NCBI GenBank assembly: GCA_964510055.1
Contig: CAZDZY010000098.1
Span: 1-11,304 of the forward strand
Origin: DTFZ01 sp964510055
GTDB taxonomy: Bacteria; Bacillota; Clostridia; Christensenellales; SZUA-584
Direction of reading: 5' to 3'
DNA: 11,304 nt
Positions within the stretch are counted from its first letter, which is position 1. Every line of letters starts with the position of its first letter. A program made the translations under genes and the position numbers. This document shows positions 1 through 6,994 of the stretch, piece after piece. The notes beneath the pieces are model-generated. The model was not told the DNA's origin and made no database searches. It saw only the letters and a program-made list of their open reading frames with translations.

Positions 1-1
1 G

Positions 2-244
2 ATAAATGAACGCAATAGCCGCGGTGTCGATCATATAAGAGTACTCGGAGTTAAAGATGAGAACGTTCTCAGAGCGCTCTCAAAAAAATGCGCCACGGCG
101 CTCGTTACAGGGTCGGCGGCGTCTTCGCAATACGAAGCCGCGGACATAAGGGCCTCTAACGTATACGCCCTAAGCCAGAAGGCGGAACCATATTGCCTTA
201 CCGACAGGGATTTCACCGAAAAGCTCATCATAGGTAATAAATAG
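2..244 (+). CDS. tmcAL: Probable tRNA(Met) cytidine acetate ligase, C-terminal end (partial)
   Basis: This is the last 80 codons of a gene that begins before the window, open from base 2 to a TAG at 242-244. TmcAL (YlbM) uses acetate and ATP to form N4-acetylcytidine at the wobble position of elongator tRNA-Met in the cytoplasm. The assignment rests on the family-like C-terminal pattern: an early I-R-V-L-G, a middle stretch resembling 'DIRASNVYALSQKA', and a late D-F-T before the end. It also rests on context, because tmcAL often lies beside ylbJ in Firmicutes. The N-terminal nucleotidyltransferase half with its catalytic motifs is outside the window, so the call is by recollection of the tail only. 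No terminator follows it; the next gene begins 69 bp downstream on the same strand. Confidence 0.65.
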   Translation: MNERNSRGVDHIRVLGVKDENVLRALSKKCATALVTGSAASSQYEAADIRASNVYALSQKAEPYCLTDRDFTEKLIIGNK

Positions 245-267
245 TACGCATTACCCTTATCTCTTCC

Positions 268-296
268 TCATACGCCATTTTCATGCCTCATATAAT
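268..296 (+). promoter_or_regulatory. Candidate sigma-E-type promoter for ylbJ
   Basis: TCATACG (268-274) and CATATAAT (289-296), separated by 14 bp, resemble the sporulation sigma-E pattern (about KMATATT, 14-15 bp, CATACAnT), with roughly 5/7 and 7/8 matches. ylbJ is a known mother-cell (sigma-E) gene in Bacillus, which makes the match meaningful. Against it, the predicted start near base 303 would place the GAGG ribosome site (304-307) almost at the 5' end of the message. Confidence 0.35.
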
Positions 297-313
297 TATC
301 AATGAGGTTATAG

Positions 314-1474
314 ATGAAGAAGATTTTTATTATCGTCTGCCTTGCGGCTATGACGTTCTTTTCATTTCTTTACCCGGAGAAATGCCTTGAAAGCGCGAGA
401 AGCGGGCTCAATTTATGGTTTGCTATAGTCCTTCCGTCCCTGCTGCCTTTTATGGTCGCTTCGTCTATACTTCTCGAAGTTGGGGTGGTCAGGCTTATCT
501 CCTTTTTCTTTTCGCCTTTAACGAAGTTTTTATTCGCAGCCCCGGGCGAAAGCGCATTTATTTTTCTTGCATCAGCGCTTTCAGGATACCCGATGGGCGC
601 AAAGCTCACGGCCGAGCTTTATTCGAAAGGCCGGATATCGGACGACGACGCCCAGGCAATAATACGTTTCACCAGCGTTTCGGGCCCATTATTCATATCG
701 GGAGCTGTAAGTTCAGGCCTCTTCGGCGCTCCTGAAACGGGCATATATCTCCTTTCTGCCCATTATCTCTCGGCCGTACTTACAGGAGTCATATTCGGTT
801 TATTCAGAAGGAATAAAATACCATCCTCGCCGGGTTCGGGTTTTAAAAGTGCCCTGAACGAATTCAGGAAAGACCTGCATTCGTGCCGCCCTTTTGCCGA
901 TATTCTTACCGACAGCGTTGAAAAGTCGCTGTATACGCTGATAAAGATAGGAGGGCTGATAATAACATTCTCCGTTGTTATCGGAATAATGTCCGCAAGC
1001 GGCTTACTTGACGCGGCCGTATGGGTATATACGCCTGCCGCACGTCTTTCAGGGCTCACTGAAGAAAGTATAAAAGCTATGATAATAGGCGGCATAGAGA
1101 TGCCTAACGGATGCTTAGCGATATCGGCCGCGGATCTCAGCCTGCCGCAAAAACTTCCCGTAGTCTCTTCGATAATAGCGTTCGGCGGCGCCTGCATCCA
1201 TATGCAGACGAGATCCGTCTGCGCCGCTTCAAACCTCTATCCGAAACGTTTTTTAATTACAAAAAGCATTCAGGCCGCGCTCGCGTATGCCGTGTGTCAT
1301 ATCATCCTGATATTATTCCCTGCCGGCGGCGTTCAAAATGCTCCACATATTAAAACAGCCGCTTTATGCGGCGTTGGGGCTATAACCGTCTTTTTGGCAA
1401 TTTTCATTGCAGTAAAGATCGTTAAAAAAAGAAAAACCGTTTCAGTCCTTTTTCCGCCTGGAAGAAAGCTCTGA
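314..1474 (+). CDS. ylbJ: Sporulation integral membrane protein YlbJ
   Basis: This 386-residue polytopic membrane protein belongs to the YlbJ family (nucleoside-recognition/Gate-type domain), which is needed for normal spore formation; its transported or sensed ligand is not established. Hydrophobic segments appear at about 4-20, 33-58, 60-76, 80-92, 125-165, 208-230, 283-300, 318-336 and 350-370. Conserved polar motifs interrupt them: SGYPMGAK (90-97), GGIEMPNG (259-266) and FGGACIHMQT (290-299), all family hallmarks. The ATG at 314 is preceded by GAGG at 304-307 with six-base spacing. The length is typical. The last 33 bp overlap the 3' end of the opposite-strand coiled-coil gene, and no terminator separates them. 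The probable tmcAL upstream and the sigma-E-like promoter fit its known context and timing. Confidence 0.93.
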   Translation: MKKIFIIVCLAAMTFFSFLYPEKCLESARSGLNLWFAIVLPSLLPFMVASSILLEVGVVRLISFFFSPLTKFLFAAPGESAFIFLASALSGYPMGAKLTAELYSKGRISDDDAQAIIRFTSVSGPLFISGAVSSGLFGAPETGIYLLSAHYLSAVLTGVIFGLFRRNKIPSSPGSGFKSALNEFRKDLHSCRPFADILTDSVEKSLYTLIKIGGLIITFSVVIGIMSASGLLDAAVWVYTPAARLSGLTEESIKAMIIGGIEMPNGCLAISAADLSLPQKLPVVSSIIAFGGACIHMQTRSVCAASNLYPKRFLITKSIQAALAYAVCHIILILFPAGGVQNAPHIKTAALCGVGAITVFLAIFIAVKIVKKRKTVSVLFPPGRKL

Positions 1475-1897
1475 CCTGTTTTTCCTGATCAGCTCTATGT
1501 AGCCGGCAAGATATGTTTCCACTTCGCCCAGTATATCGTCGGCATATTCTTTGGAACCCAGCGTTATTTCCCGAGCATTGTTCTCCGCAAGCTTAAGGAG
1601 CTCTTTTGCCTTTATTTCAGCTTCCTGAACCACGCTGTCTTCACAAACGCGGGTCTTCAGTTCGTCCTCCGCGCTCGAAACGATAGAAGCTGCCTCATCT
1701 TCCGCCTCTTTTACGATCTGCTCCTTTTCTTTTATCAGTTCATCCGCTTTTTTTATCTCATCCGGTATAGCCTTTTCGATATCTTCTATGATCTCGTAAC
1801 AGATATCTGTATCTATAGTCCGTCTATTCGAAAATACGGCTTTCGGGCTGTTTTCTATTTCCTCTTTCAGTTCATCCAGCAGTTCAAATATCTTCAT
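1442..1897 (-). CDS. Small coiled-coil protein of the rsmD-coaD locus (V-ATPase E/F0-b-like)
   Basis: This 151-residue protein, from the start chosen here, is acidic and almost wholly helical. Residues about 45-115 are a charged heptad-rich coiled coil dense in E, K and A (e.g. EKEQIVKEAEDEAASIV), followed by NAREITLGSKEYADDIL. This profile matches a conserved clostridial protein encoded next to coaD and often labelled 'ATPase' or ATP synthase b/E-like. That name reflects coiled-coil similarity only; the function is unknown. The ATG at 1897 is preferred because AGGA lies seven bases upstream and it falls one base after the coaD stop; a TTG at 1912 would add five codons overlapping coaD. It is the last gene of the - strand block, and its 3' end overlaps ylbJ by 33 bp. 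Confidence 0.82.
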   Translation of the reverse strand: MKIFELLDELKEEIENSPKAVFSNRRTIDTDICYEIIEDIEKAIPDEIKKADELIKEKEQIVKEAEDEAASIVSSAEDELKTRVCEDSVVQEAEIKAKELLKLAENNAREITLGSKEYADDILGEVETYLAGYIELIRKNRSELSSRRKKD

Positions 1898-1898
1898 A

Positions 1899-2381
1899 TC
1901 ATTTTCCTGCAAGGTATGTTTTTATATCATTTTTTATAGCTTCCGGGACAAGCCCGGTCAAATCTCCGCCGTAAAACGCAAGTTCCCTTACTATGCTTGA
2001 GCTTAAAAACGAATGGTTCGTATCGGTCATCAAAAATACAGTCTCGATATTTTTGGCTAGCTTTGCGTTCAGCGCCGCCATCTGAAACTCATATTCAAAA
2101 TCAGATATGGCGCGCAATCCCCTGATAACAAGGTTTGCCTTGTTATTATTCATATAATCGACAAGAAGCCCGGAAAAGCTGTCTACCTTCACGTTAGCCA
2201 GATGAGACGCGCTTTTTTTAATAAAGTCCATTCTCTGCTCTTTGGAAAAGGCGGGAGTTTTATTGCTGTTTACGAGTACCGCAACCGTTACCTCGTCAAA
2301 CAGCGCCGCCGCCCGCTCGATTATATCAAGATGCCCGGTGGTGACAGGATCAAAACTCCCGGGGTAAACGCATTTAATCAT
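1899..2381 (-). CDS. coaD: Phosphopantetheine adenylyltransferase
   Basis: CoaD transfers AMP from ATP to 4'-phosphopantetheine, giving dephospho-CoA, the penultimate step of CoA synthesis in the cytosol. The 160-residue length is standard. Visible motifs are the N-terminal GSFDP (8-12), the nucleotidyltransferase (H/T)xGH signature as TTGH (14-17), the VIRGLRAISDFEYEFQMA block in the middle, and SFLSSSIVRE near 125-134. The ATG at 2381 has GGAGG five bases upstream; this GGAGG sits inside the last codons of rsmD, whose stop is one base away, so the two genes are translationally close. CoA made here is a substrate of the aryl-acid ligases and IOR encoded upstream in the same direction. Confidence 0.96.
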   Translation of the reverse strand: MIKCVYPGSFDPVTTGHLDIIERAAALFDEVTVAVLVNSNKTPAFSKEQRMDFIKKSASHLANVKVDSFSGLLVDYMNNNKANLVIRGLRAISDFEYEFQMAALNAKLAKNIETVFLMTDTNHSFLSSSIVRELAFYGGDLTGLVPEAIKNDIKTYLAGK

Positions 2382-2382
2382 A

Positions 2383-2919
2383 TCATCCTCCGTATTCCAG
2401 AAACCAAAGGGATATATCCCCGTAATCTTTTTTCTTTATAAAATTATACTTCTCCGGGAGAATAAAATCAAATTTCTTCCTGCATTCGGCTGCAACCTTG
2501 CAGCCTTTTTCAAGTATATCAGCCGCAGAGGCGGCCTCAAGGAATTTTGTATAGAGATCCGAGTCGTACGGAGGGTCGATCAGGACGATATCATATATAT
2601 TAAGCTTACCCATAAGCTTTATTACATCGCCTCTATATATATCAAAACCGTCCTTTGAAAACATCTCCGCGTTCTGCTTCAGCGTTTTTATACAGTCCGG
2701 CTGTATTTCCACAAAATCGACATGCGCGGCTCCGCGCGACAGCGCTTCCAGCCCGAGGGCGCCGCTTCCCGCGAATGCGTCCAAAACATGCGCGCCGGGT
2801 ATATAAAACTGCAGGGCGCCGAACATTGCTTCTTTCACTTTATCCGTTGTCGGCCTTATTCTATCGCTTTGGGGGCATACAAGACGCCTCCCTTTATGGC
2901 TGCCAGCTATGACTCGCAT
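2383..2919 (-). CDS. rsmD: 16S rRNA (guanine(966)-N2)-methyltransferase RsmD
   Basis: RsmD methylates N2 of G966 (E. coli numbering) in 16S rRNA using S-adenosylmethionine. The 178-residue protein starts with the family's MRVIAGSHKGRRL and RIRPTTDKVKEAMF (20-33). SAM-binding motif I is DAFAGSGALGLEALSRGA (47-64), an acidic residue follows in FVEI (69-72), and the catalytic DPPY motif for N6/N2 methylation is at 115-118. Its ATG overlaps the upstream cyclo-ligase stop in a TAATG arrangement, which suggests coupled translation. rsmD followed by coaD is a widely conserved Firmicutes pair. Confidence 0.95.
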   Translation of the reverse strand: MRVIAGSHKGRRLVCPQSDRIRPTTDKVKEAMFGALQFYIPGAHVLDAFAGSGALGLEALSRGAAHVDFVEIQPDCIKTLKQNAEMFSKDGFDIYRGDVIKLMGKLNIYDIVLIDPPYDSDLYTKFLEAASAADILEKGCKVAAECRKKFDFILPEKYNFIKKKDYGDISLWFLEYGG

Positions 2920-3467
2920 TACAACTCCCCTATTATCCTTTCTTCGGTCACAACGATATCCACGGGAACATCGTGACTTCCGGCGTCTATCTTTTCAACT
3001 ATCTGGTAATCAAAACATACGCCTATCTTATAAGCTTCCGACCCTTTTAAAAAGCGGTCGTAGTAGCCCTTGCCGAAGCCTATCCTGTTCCGATTAAGAT
3101 CGAAAGCCAGCCCGGGAACTATTACAACGTCAGGTTTGCATATAATATTGCCCGGATAAGGTTCCGGTATGCCGTAAGCATTGTTCTTCAGTTCAGAATC
3201 ACGGCTGTATACCGCCGCCGCCATCTTTCCTTCCCCGATAATACGGGGCAGCGCGATCTGTTTGCCCATACCCATACACTCATGCATGAATCCTATCATA
3301 TAAGGCTCGTTTTTATATGAATAAAAAGCCATGATGCAATCAGCTTTCATGACTTTTTCCAGCGACAGCAGTTTTTTATTAATGGCTTCGCTGAAGGCTT
3401 CCGCCTGCTTTTTATCCATCACCGCTCTCTGCGCTTTTATTTTGTTTCTTATTTCCTGTTTATCCAT
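2919..3467 (-). CDS. 5-formyltetrahydrofolate cyclo-ligase
   Basis: This enzyme converts 5-formyl-THF and ATP into 5,10-methenyl-THF, returning the storage or inhibitory folate to the one-carbon pool. The 182-residue protein (FTHFC/MTHFS family; yqgN in Bacillus, ygfA in E. coli) has a basic N-terminus with R14, which fits the family's phosphate-binding region. A VIVPGLAFDLNRNRIGFGKGYYDRF block follows, in which GFGKGYYD (130-137) is the ATP-site signature. The ribosome site is weak (GAAAGAAG) before the ATG at 3467. It lies 18 bp after alr and overlaps rsmD by one base (TAATG). A folate gene between alanine racemase and rsmD has no obvious pathway link and looks like a housekeeping cluster. 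Confidence 0.94.
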   Translation of the reverse strand: MDKQEIRNKIKAQRAVMDKKQAEAFSEAINKKLLSLEKVMKADCIMAFYSYKNEPYMIGFMHECMGMGKQIALPRIIGEGKMAAAVYSRDSELKNNAYGIPEPYPGNIICKPDVVIVPGLAFDLNRNRIGFGKGYYDRFLKGSEAYKIGVCFDYQIVEKIDAGSHDVPVDIVVTEERIIGEL

Positions 3468-3485
3468 CGATCTTCTTTCAAAATA

Positions 3486-4613
3486 TCATTTGCCGCCCTC
3501 GCAATAAAGCCTTGGCACTCTTGGCGATACGGCGCATAATACTTCGTAGTTTATCGTGCCGTACCTGCCGGCAAGCTCGTCCGCGGTTATCTCATCTTTG
3601 CCCTGCCTGCCTATTATCACCGCTTCTTCGCCGAGGTCCGCGCCCGGTATATCAGTTACGTCCACGAGCGTCTGGTCCATGCATACGCGCCCGACTACTT
3701 TGGCGCGCTTCCCGCATATCAATACTTCGCCGTTGTTGGAAAGCAGCCTGTTGAACCCGTCGGCATAACCTATAGGCAGGGTAGCTATCCTCATTTCACT
3801 GGGTGTAGTGAATGTGCATCCATAACTCAGCTTCTCTCCTGCCGGCAGCGTTTTTATATGGGATATCTTCGTATGTACCGACATAGCAGGCTTAAGCTTT
3901 ACGCTCTTATCCACTTCATCAGACGGATAACAGCCGTACATCGCAATGCCTACCCTTACCATATCATACGAAAGCTGCGGGCTGTCGATAGCGGCTCCGC
4001 TGTTCGCGGCGTGTATCAGGGGCGCGTACCCGCATTCCTTTATCCGTCTTATGAACTCTTCGAACCTATTATTCTGCATCGTCGTATAGGTCTTATCGGC
4101 TTCGTCGGCCGCCGCGAAATGCGTCATCAGCCCTTCGAGTTCAAGAAGCTCCGATTTTTCTATCTCATCGAGCATCTCCCGCATCTCTTCGAAAGTCCTT
4201 ATGCCTACCCTGTTCATGCCGGTATCGGCTTTCAGGTGGAGCTTTATGACTTTTTTGAGCTTATCCGCAGTTTCGGCAGCATATTTAACGCATTCTTTCG
4301 ACGCGACGACCATGCTTAAATCCAGCTTTGCAGCCATTTCCCACTGCCAGCGGTTCGACGGGCCGAGAACCAGTATCGGAGCCGTTATACCTTCATCGCG
4401 CAGTACCGCAGCTTCTTCGGGGATCGCCACCGCAAGCCATTCCGCACCCGCTTCTATAGCGGCTTTTGAAACCATAACGCTGCCGTGGCCGTAAGCGTCG
4501 GCTTTAACGACAGCGCAAAACATTGTTTCTTCGGGCAAACGCGACCTTATATTGACTATGTTCTGTTTTACAGCGTTTAAGTCTATTACAGCGTATGTTG
4601 GTCTTACAAGCAT
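3486..4613 (-). CDS. alr: Alanine racemase
   Basis: A PLP-dependent enzyme that interconverts L- and D-alanine for peptidoglycan; in spore-formers it can also limit L-alanine germination signals. The 375-residue length is normal for the fold-type III family. Visible features are the N-terminal Y-A-V-I-D-L-N-A segment, the PLP-lysine motif VVKADAYGHG (35-44, Schiff-base Lys37), LKADTGMNRVG (127-137), HAANSGA (201-207), the catalytic Tyr264 in KLSYGCTF, GYADGFNR (282-289) and CMDQT (311-315). All catalytic residues are present. The ATG at 4613 follows AAGGAAGAA. It sits 24 bp after the ACT-domain gene. Whether it is the vegetative (Alr) or sporulation (Dal/YncD-like) paralogue cannot be told. 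Confidence 0.96.
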   Translation of the reverse strand: MLVRPTYAVIDLNAVKQNIVNIRSRLPEETMFCAVVKADAYGHGSVMVSKAAIEAGAEWLAVAIPEEAAVLRDEGITAPILVLGPSNRWQWEMAAKLDLSMVVASKECVKYAAETADKLKKVIKLHLKADTGMNRVGIRTFEEMREMLDEIEKSELLELEGLMTHFAAADEADKTYTTMQNNRFEEFIRRIKECGYAPLIHAANSGAAIDSPQLSYDMVRVGIAMYGCYPSDEVDKSVKLKPAMSVHTKISHIKTLPAGEKLSYGCTFTTPSEMRIATLPIGYADGFNRLLSNNGEVLICGKRAKVVGRVCMDQTLVDVTDIPGADLGEEAVIIGRQGKDEITADELAGRYGTINYEVLCAVSPRVPRLYCEGGK

Positions 4614-4637
4614 TTCTTCCTTCTTACATTGAAAAAC

Positions 4638-5060
4638 TCAATAGATGTCCTTTTCTTCCAGCAGCCTGACGCTGCATTTTTTAAGCGCTTTGATTGCTCC
4701 TTCGATGTTTTCAACGCGGAACAGTATAAGCGCGTTCTGGGTCGGCGTGCGTACAAACGAATACAGGTATTCCACGCTTATGCCCGCTTCATCCAGTGCT
4801 TTTAATACGCCGGCAAGCCCGCCCGGGCGGTCTATAACTTCCGCAACTATAACTTCCGTCATGCTGGCCGTAAACCCGTTTTGTTTCAGAACGGTTACGG
4901 CATTATCCGGGTCGCTCACAATACAGCGCATTATGCCGAAATTTGTAGTATCGGCAATAGACAGGGCGATAAGGTCGATGCCTGACTGCCCGAGAACGTC
5001 CGTTATCCTTGCCAGCCTGCCCTTTTTGTTTTCCACGAAAACTGATATTTGCTTTATCAT
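4638..5060 (-). CDS. Tandem ACT-domain protein
   Basis: This 140-residue stand-alone protein is made of two ACT domains, a small ligand-binding fold that commonly senses amino acids. ACT1 spans about 2-65 (ISVFVENKKGRLARITDVL, with the turn at NKKGRLA 11-17). ACT2 spans about 70-138 (VIVAEVIDRPGGLAGVLKAL, turn at DRPGGLA 77-83). There is no enzyme or DNA-binding domain. Such two-ACT proteins are regularly encoded beside phenylacetate-CoA ligases and indolepyruvate oxidoreductases in anaerobes, which suggests sensing of an aromatic amino acid or aryl-CoA intermediate; this is inferred from location. The ATG at 5060 is chosen because AAGGAGG lies seven bases upstream; an in-frame ATG at 5066 would be only one base from it. 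The paaK1 stop overlaps this ribosome site. Confidence 0.88.
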   Translation of the reverse strand: MIKQISVFVENKKGRLARITDVLGQSGIDLIALSIADTTNFGIMRCIVSDPDNAVTVLKQNGFTASMTEVIVAEVIDRPGGLAGVLKALDEAGISVEYLYSFVRTPTQNALILFRVENIEGAIKALKKCSVRLLEEKDIY

Positions 5061-5072
5061 AACCATTCCTCC

Positions 5073-6371
5073 TTAAAACTTCCTTTTATCTATTACTCGT
5101 TTTGCTTTTCCCATGCTTCTTTCTATCGTTTTCGGTTCAACGAGCGTTACTTTGATGTTGATGTTCAAAACGTTCTGTATCTTATTCCTTATTTTTTCGC
5201 TCAGCGTTTCAAGCACCTTTACCTCGTCGGAGAAGAATTCGGGCGCCATTTCCACCTGTACTTCAAGTGTATCGAAATTATCGACTCTGTCAACGATTAT
5301 CTGATAATTCGGCGAAACCTCGGTCATCTTAACGAGAACGCTTTCGATCTGCGACGGGAATACGTTTACGCCGCGGATGATAAGCATGTCGTCCGTCCTT
5401 CCCATCACTTTATCCATACGCACCATGGTGCGCCCGCATCCGCATTTTTCGGGATGAAGCGACGTGATATCCCTTGTCCTGTACCTTATAAGGGGAATGC
5501 CGTCTTTATCTATGGTCGTTATCACAAGCTCGCCCTTTTGGCCGTACGGCAGCGGTTCAAGCGTATCCGGATCTATTATCTCCGGCAGGAAGTAGTCTTC
5601 CGCTATATGCAAGCCGCACTTGTATTCGCAGTCGGACGCGACTCCCGGCCCCATTACCTCGGAAAGCCCGTAGATGTCTATGGCCAGTATTTTAAGGCGC
5701 CGCTCTATCTCGCTTCTCATTGCTTCGGTCCACGGCTCGGCCCCGAACACGCCTGCCTCCAGCTTAAGAGACTTTCTGTCTATGCCCATTTCCTCCATCG
5801 TCTCAGCCATGAAGAGCGCGTATGAAGGCGTGCAGGCGAGTATCGTCGCGCCGAAATCCTGCATCAGCATTATCTGCCGCTCAGTATTGCCGCCCGATAC
5901 CGGAACGGTTATCGCCCCCAGCGCTTCCGCGCCGTAATGCGCGCCGAGTCCGCCCGTGAAGAGCCCGTATCCGTAGGCGACCTGTACGACGGAATGTTTA
6001 CTGCCCCCAGCGAAAACGAGCGTACGTGCCATCAGGTCGGCCCAGTTCGCTATATCCCTCTTAGTGTACCCTACTACCGTCGATTTGCCTGTAGTGCCCG
6101 AAGAGGCGTGCACGCGCACTATCTCCTCTTTCGGCACGGCGAACATCCCGAACGGGTAATTGTCCCGCAAGTCGCTCTTCATAGTGAACGGCAGACGCTT
6201 CAAGTCGCCGAGGCTTTTAACGTCTTCGGGTCTTATTCCCTTCTCATCGAACTTCTTCTTATAGAACGGAACATTTTCATATACTTTTTTTACTGTTTTC
6301 TTCAATTTTTCAAGCTGCAGCGCATTCAGTTTTTCCCTGTCCATGCACTCTATTTCTTCATTCCAATACAT
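5073..6371 (-). CDS. paaK: Phenylacetate-CoA ligase (AMP-forming), copy 1
   Basis: This enzyme activates an aryl-acetate with ATP to the acyl-adenylate and then to aryl-acetyl-CoA in the cytosol. The 432-residue protein shows the adenylate-forming P-loop SSGTTGKST (90-98), YGLSE (234-238), the RYRTRDIT strand (296-303), the hinge GRTDDM (324-329) and the C-terminal GKAKRV with the catalytic lysine (422 or 424). Cysteines C248, C310 and C312 line up with the second copy and may hold a metal. The ATG at 6371 has GGAGG five bases upstream; an in-frame ATG at 6383 would add MEAY but lacks a ribosome site. It lies downstream of iorB and directly before the ACT gene. By eye it is a little over half identical to the copy at 8733-10025. 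The exact aryl substrate is not determined. Confidence 0.93.
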   Translation of the reverse strand: MYWNEEIECMDREKLNALQLEKLKKTVKKVYENVPFYKKKFDEKGIRPEDVKSLGDLKRLPFTMKSDLRDNYPFGMFAVPKEEIVRVHASSGTTGKSTVVGYTKRDIANWADLMARTLVFAGGSKHSVVQVAYGYGLFTGGLGAHYGAEALGAITVPVSGGNTERQIMLMQDFGATILACTPSYALFMAETMEEMGIDRKSLKLEAGVFGAEPWTEAMRSEIERRLKILAIDIYGLSEVMGPGVASDCEYKCGLHIAEDYFLPEIIDPDTLEPLPYGQKGELVITTIDKDGIPLIRYRTRDITSLHPEKCGCGRTMVRMDKVMGRTDDMLIIRGVNVFPSQIESVLVKMTEVSPNYQIIVDRVDNFDTLEVQVEMAPEFFSDEVKVLETLSEKIRNKIQNVLNINIKVTLVEPKTIERSMGKAKRVIDKRKF

Positions 6372-6382
6372 ATAGGCCTCCA

Positions 6383-6402
6383 TTATTCTACCTTATTCTA
6401 CC
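6383..6402. repeat. 10-bp tandem duplication in the iorB-paaK1 gap
   Basis: TTATTCTACC occurs twice without a spacer (6383-6392 and 6393-6402), just upstream of the paaK1 ribosome site. A short palindrome, GGGGACCCC, lies beside it at 6416-6424, next to the iorB stop. Neither is a recognisable terminator because no T-run follows. They may be replication slippage or a short regulatory site. Confidence 0.6.
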
Positions 6403-6427
6403 ATGATACTCTGTTGGGGACCCCGAT

Positions 6428-6994
6428 CTATAATCCGTAGCCCTTCTCAAAAGCCCTTATGTTAACATCAAAAAGTTTTTCGGGGACCGTCTCCTTTATC
6501 GCATCGATAAAATACTTTTTATCGATATCCGTTTGTTTCGCCAATGCTCCTATAAGCACCGTGTTCACCGTTTTTTCATTTCCCGCCTGCTTTGCGAGCG
6601 ACAACGCGTCGATAAAAACGGCTTTTGGCACTATTTTTCTGACTCGCGCTTCTATATCGGCAGGGTATCCTTCCGCTCCGGTAACTACCGGCAGCGGGGA
6701 TATCTGCTGCGTGTTTATAAACATACGGCCGTTTTTTTTCAAACGGCAAGTCCACCTCAAACCTTCAAGCTTTTCAAAAGCCAGTATTATATCTGCGCCG
6801 CCCTCGTCGATGACCGGCGAATATACCTTTTCCCCGAAACGCACGTGAGTAACAACGCTTCCTCCCCGCTGCGCCATCCCGTGCACTTCTGAGAGTTTTA
6901 CATCGTACCCGAGCGCTATTGCGAGGTTTCCGATTATCCTGCTTGCAAGCAGCGTTCCCTGCCCGCCGACGCCGACGATCAATATATCAGTCAT
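6428..6994 (-). CDS. iorB: Indolepyruvate:ferredoxin oxidoreductase, beta (gamma-domain) subunit
   Basis: IorB is the small subunit of the oxygen-sensitive IOR complex, which turns aryl-2-oxoacids plus CoA into aryl-acetyl-CoA and CO2 while reducing ferredoxin. The 188 residues form one pyruvate-ferredoxin-oxidoreductase gamma-type domain. It has the starting glycine motif GVGGQG (8-13) and HGMAQRGGSV (38-47), both typical of IorB and of the related 2-oxoacid:acceptor gamma subunits. The gene begins inside the end of iorA (8-bp overlap), so the two subunits are probably made in balance. The length agrees with bacterial and archaeal IorB of about 190-200 residues. Confidence 0.94.
   Translation of the reverse strand: MTDILIVGVGGQGTLLASRIIGNLAIALGYDVKLSEVHGMAQRGGSVVTHVRFGEKVYSPVIDEGGADIILAFEKLEGLRWTCRLKKNGRMFINTQQISPLPVVTGAEGYPADIEARVRKIVPKAVFIDALSLAKQAGNEKTVNTVLIGALAKQTDIDKKYFIDAIKETVPEKLFDVNIRAFEKGYGL

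Noticed and set aside
31..231. Small - strand open frame at the left edge
   Set aside because: Antisense to the tmcAL tail, which has recognisable family residues; no ribosome site evidence.
763..1197. Open frame of 144 codons on the - strand inside ylbJ
   Set aside because: Antisense to conserved YlbJ motifs, no family resemblance.
4628..4642. ATTGA/TCAAT hairpin between the ACT gene and alr
   Set aside because: Only five AT-rich pairs and no following T-run on the - strand, so not counted as a terminator.
4645..5076. Open frame of 143 codons on the + strand opposite the ACT gene
   Set aside because: Serine/threonine-rich complement of the ACT-domain gene with no ribosome site; the - strand reading has two clear ACT domains.
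5049..5825. Open frame of 258 codons on the + strand
   Set aside because: Lies wholly antisense to the clear paaK1 gene, has no recognisable family pattern, and its Tyr/His/Arg-rich composition is that of a complementary-frame shadow.
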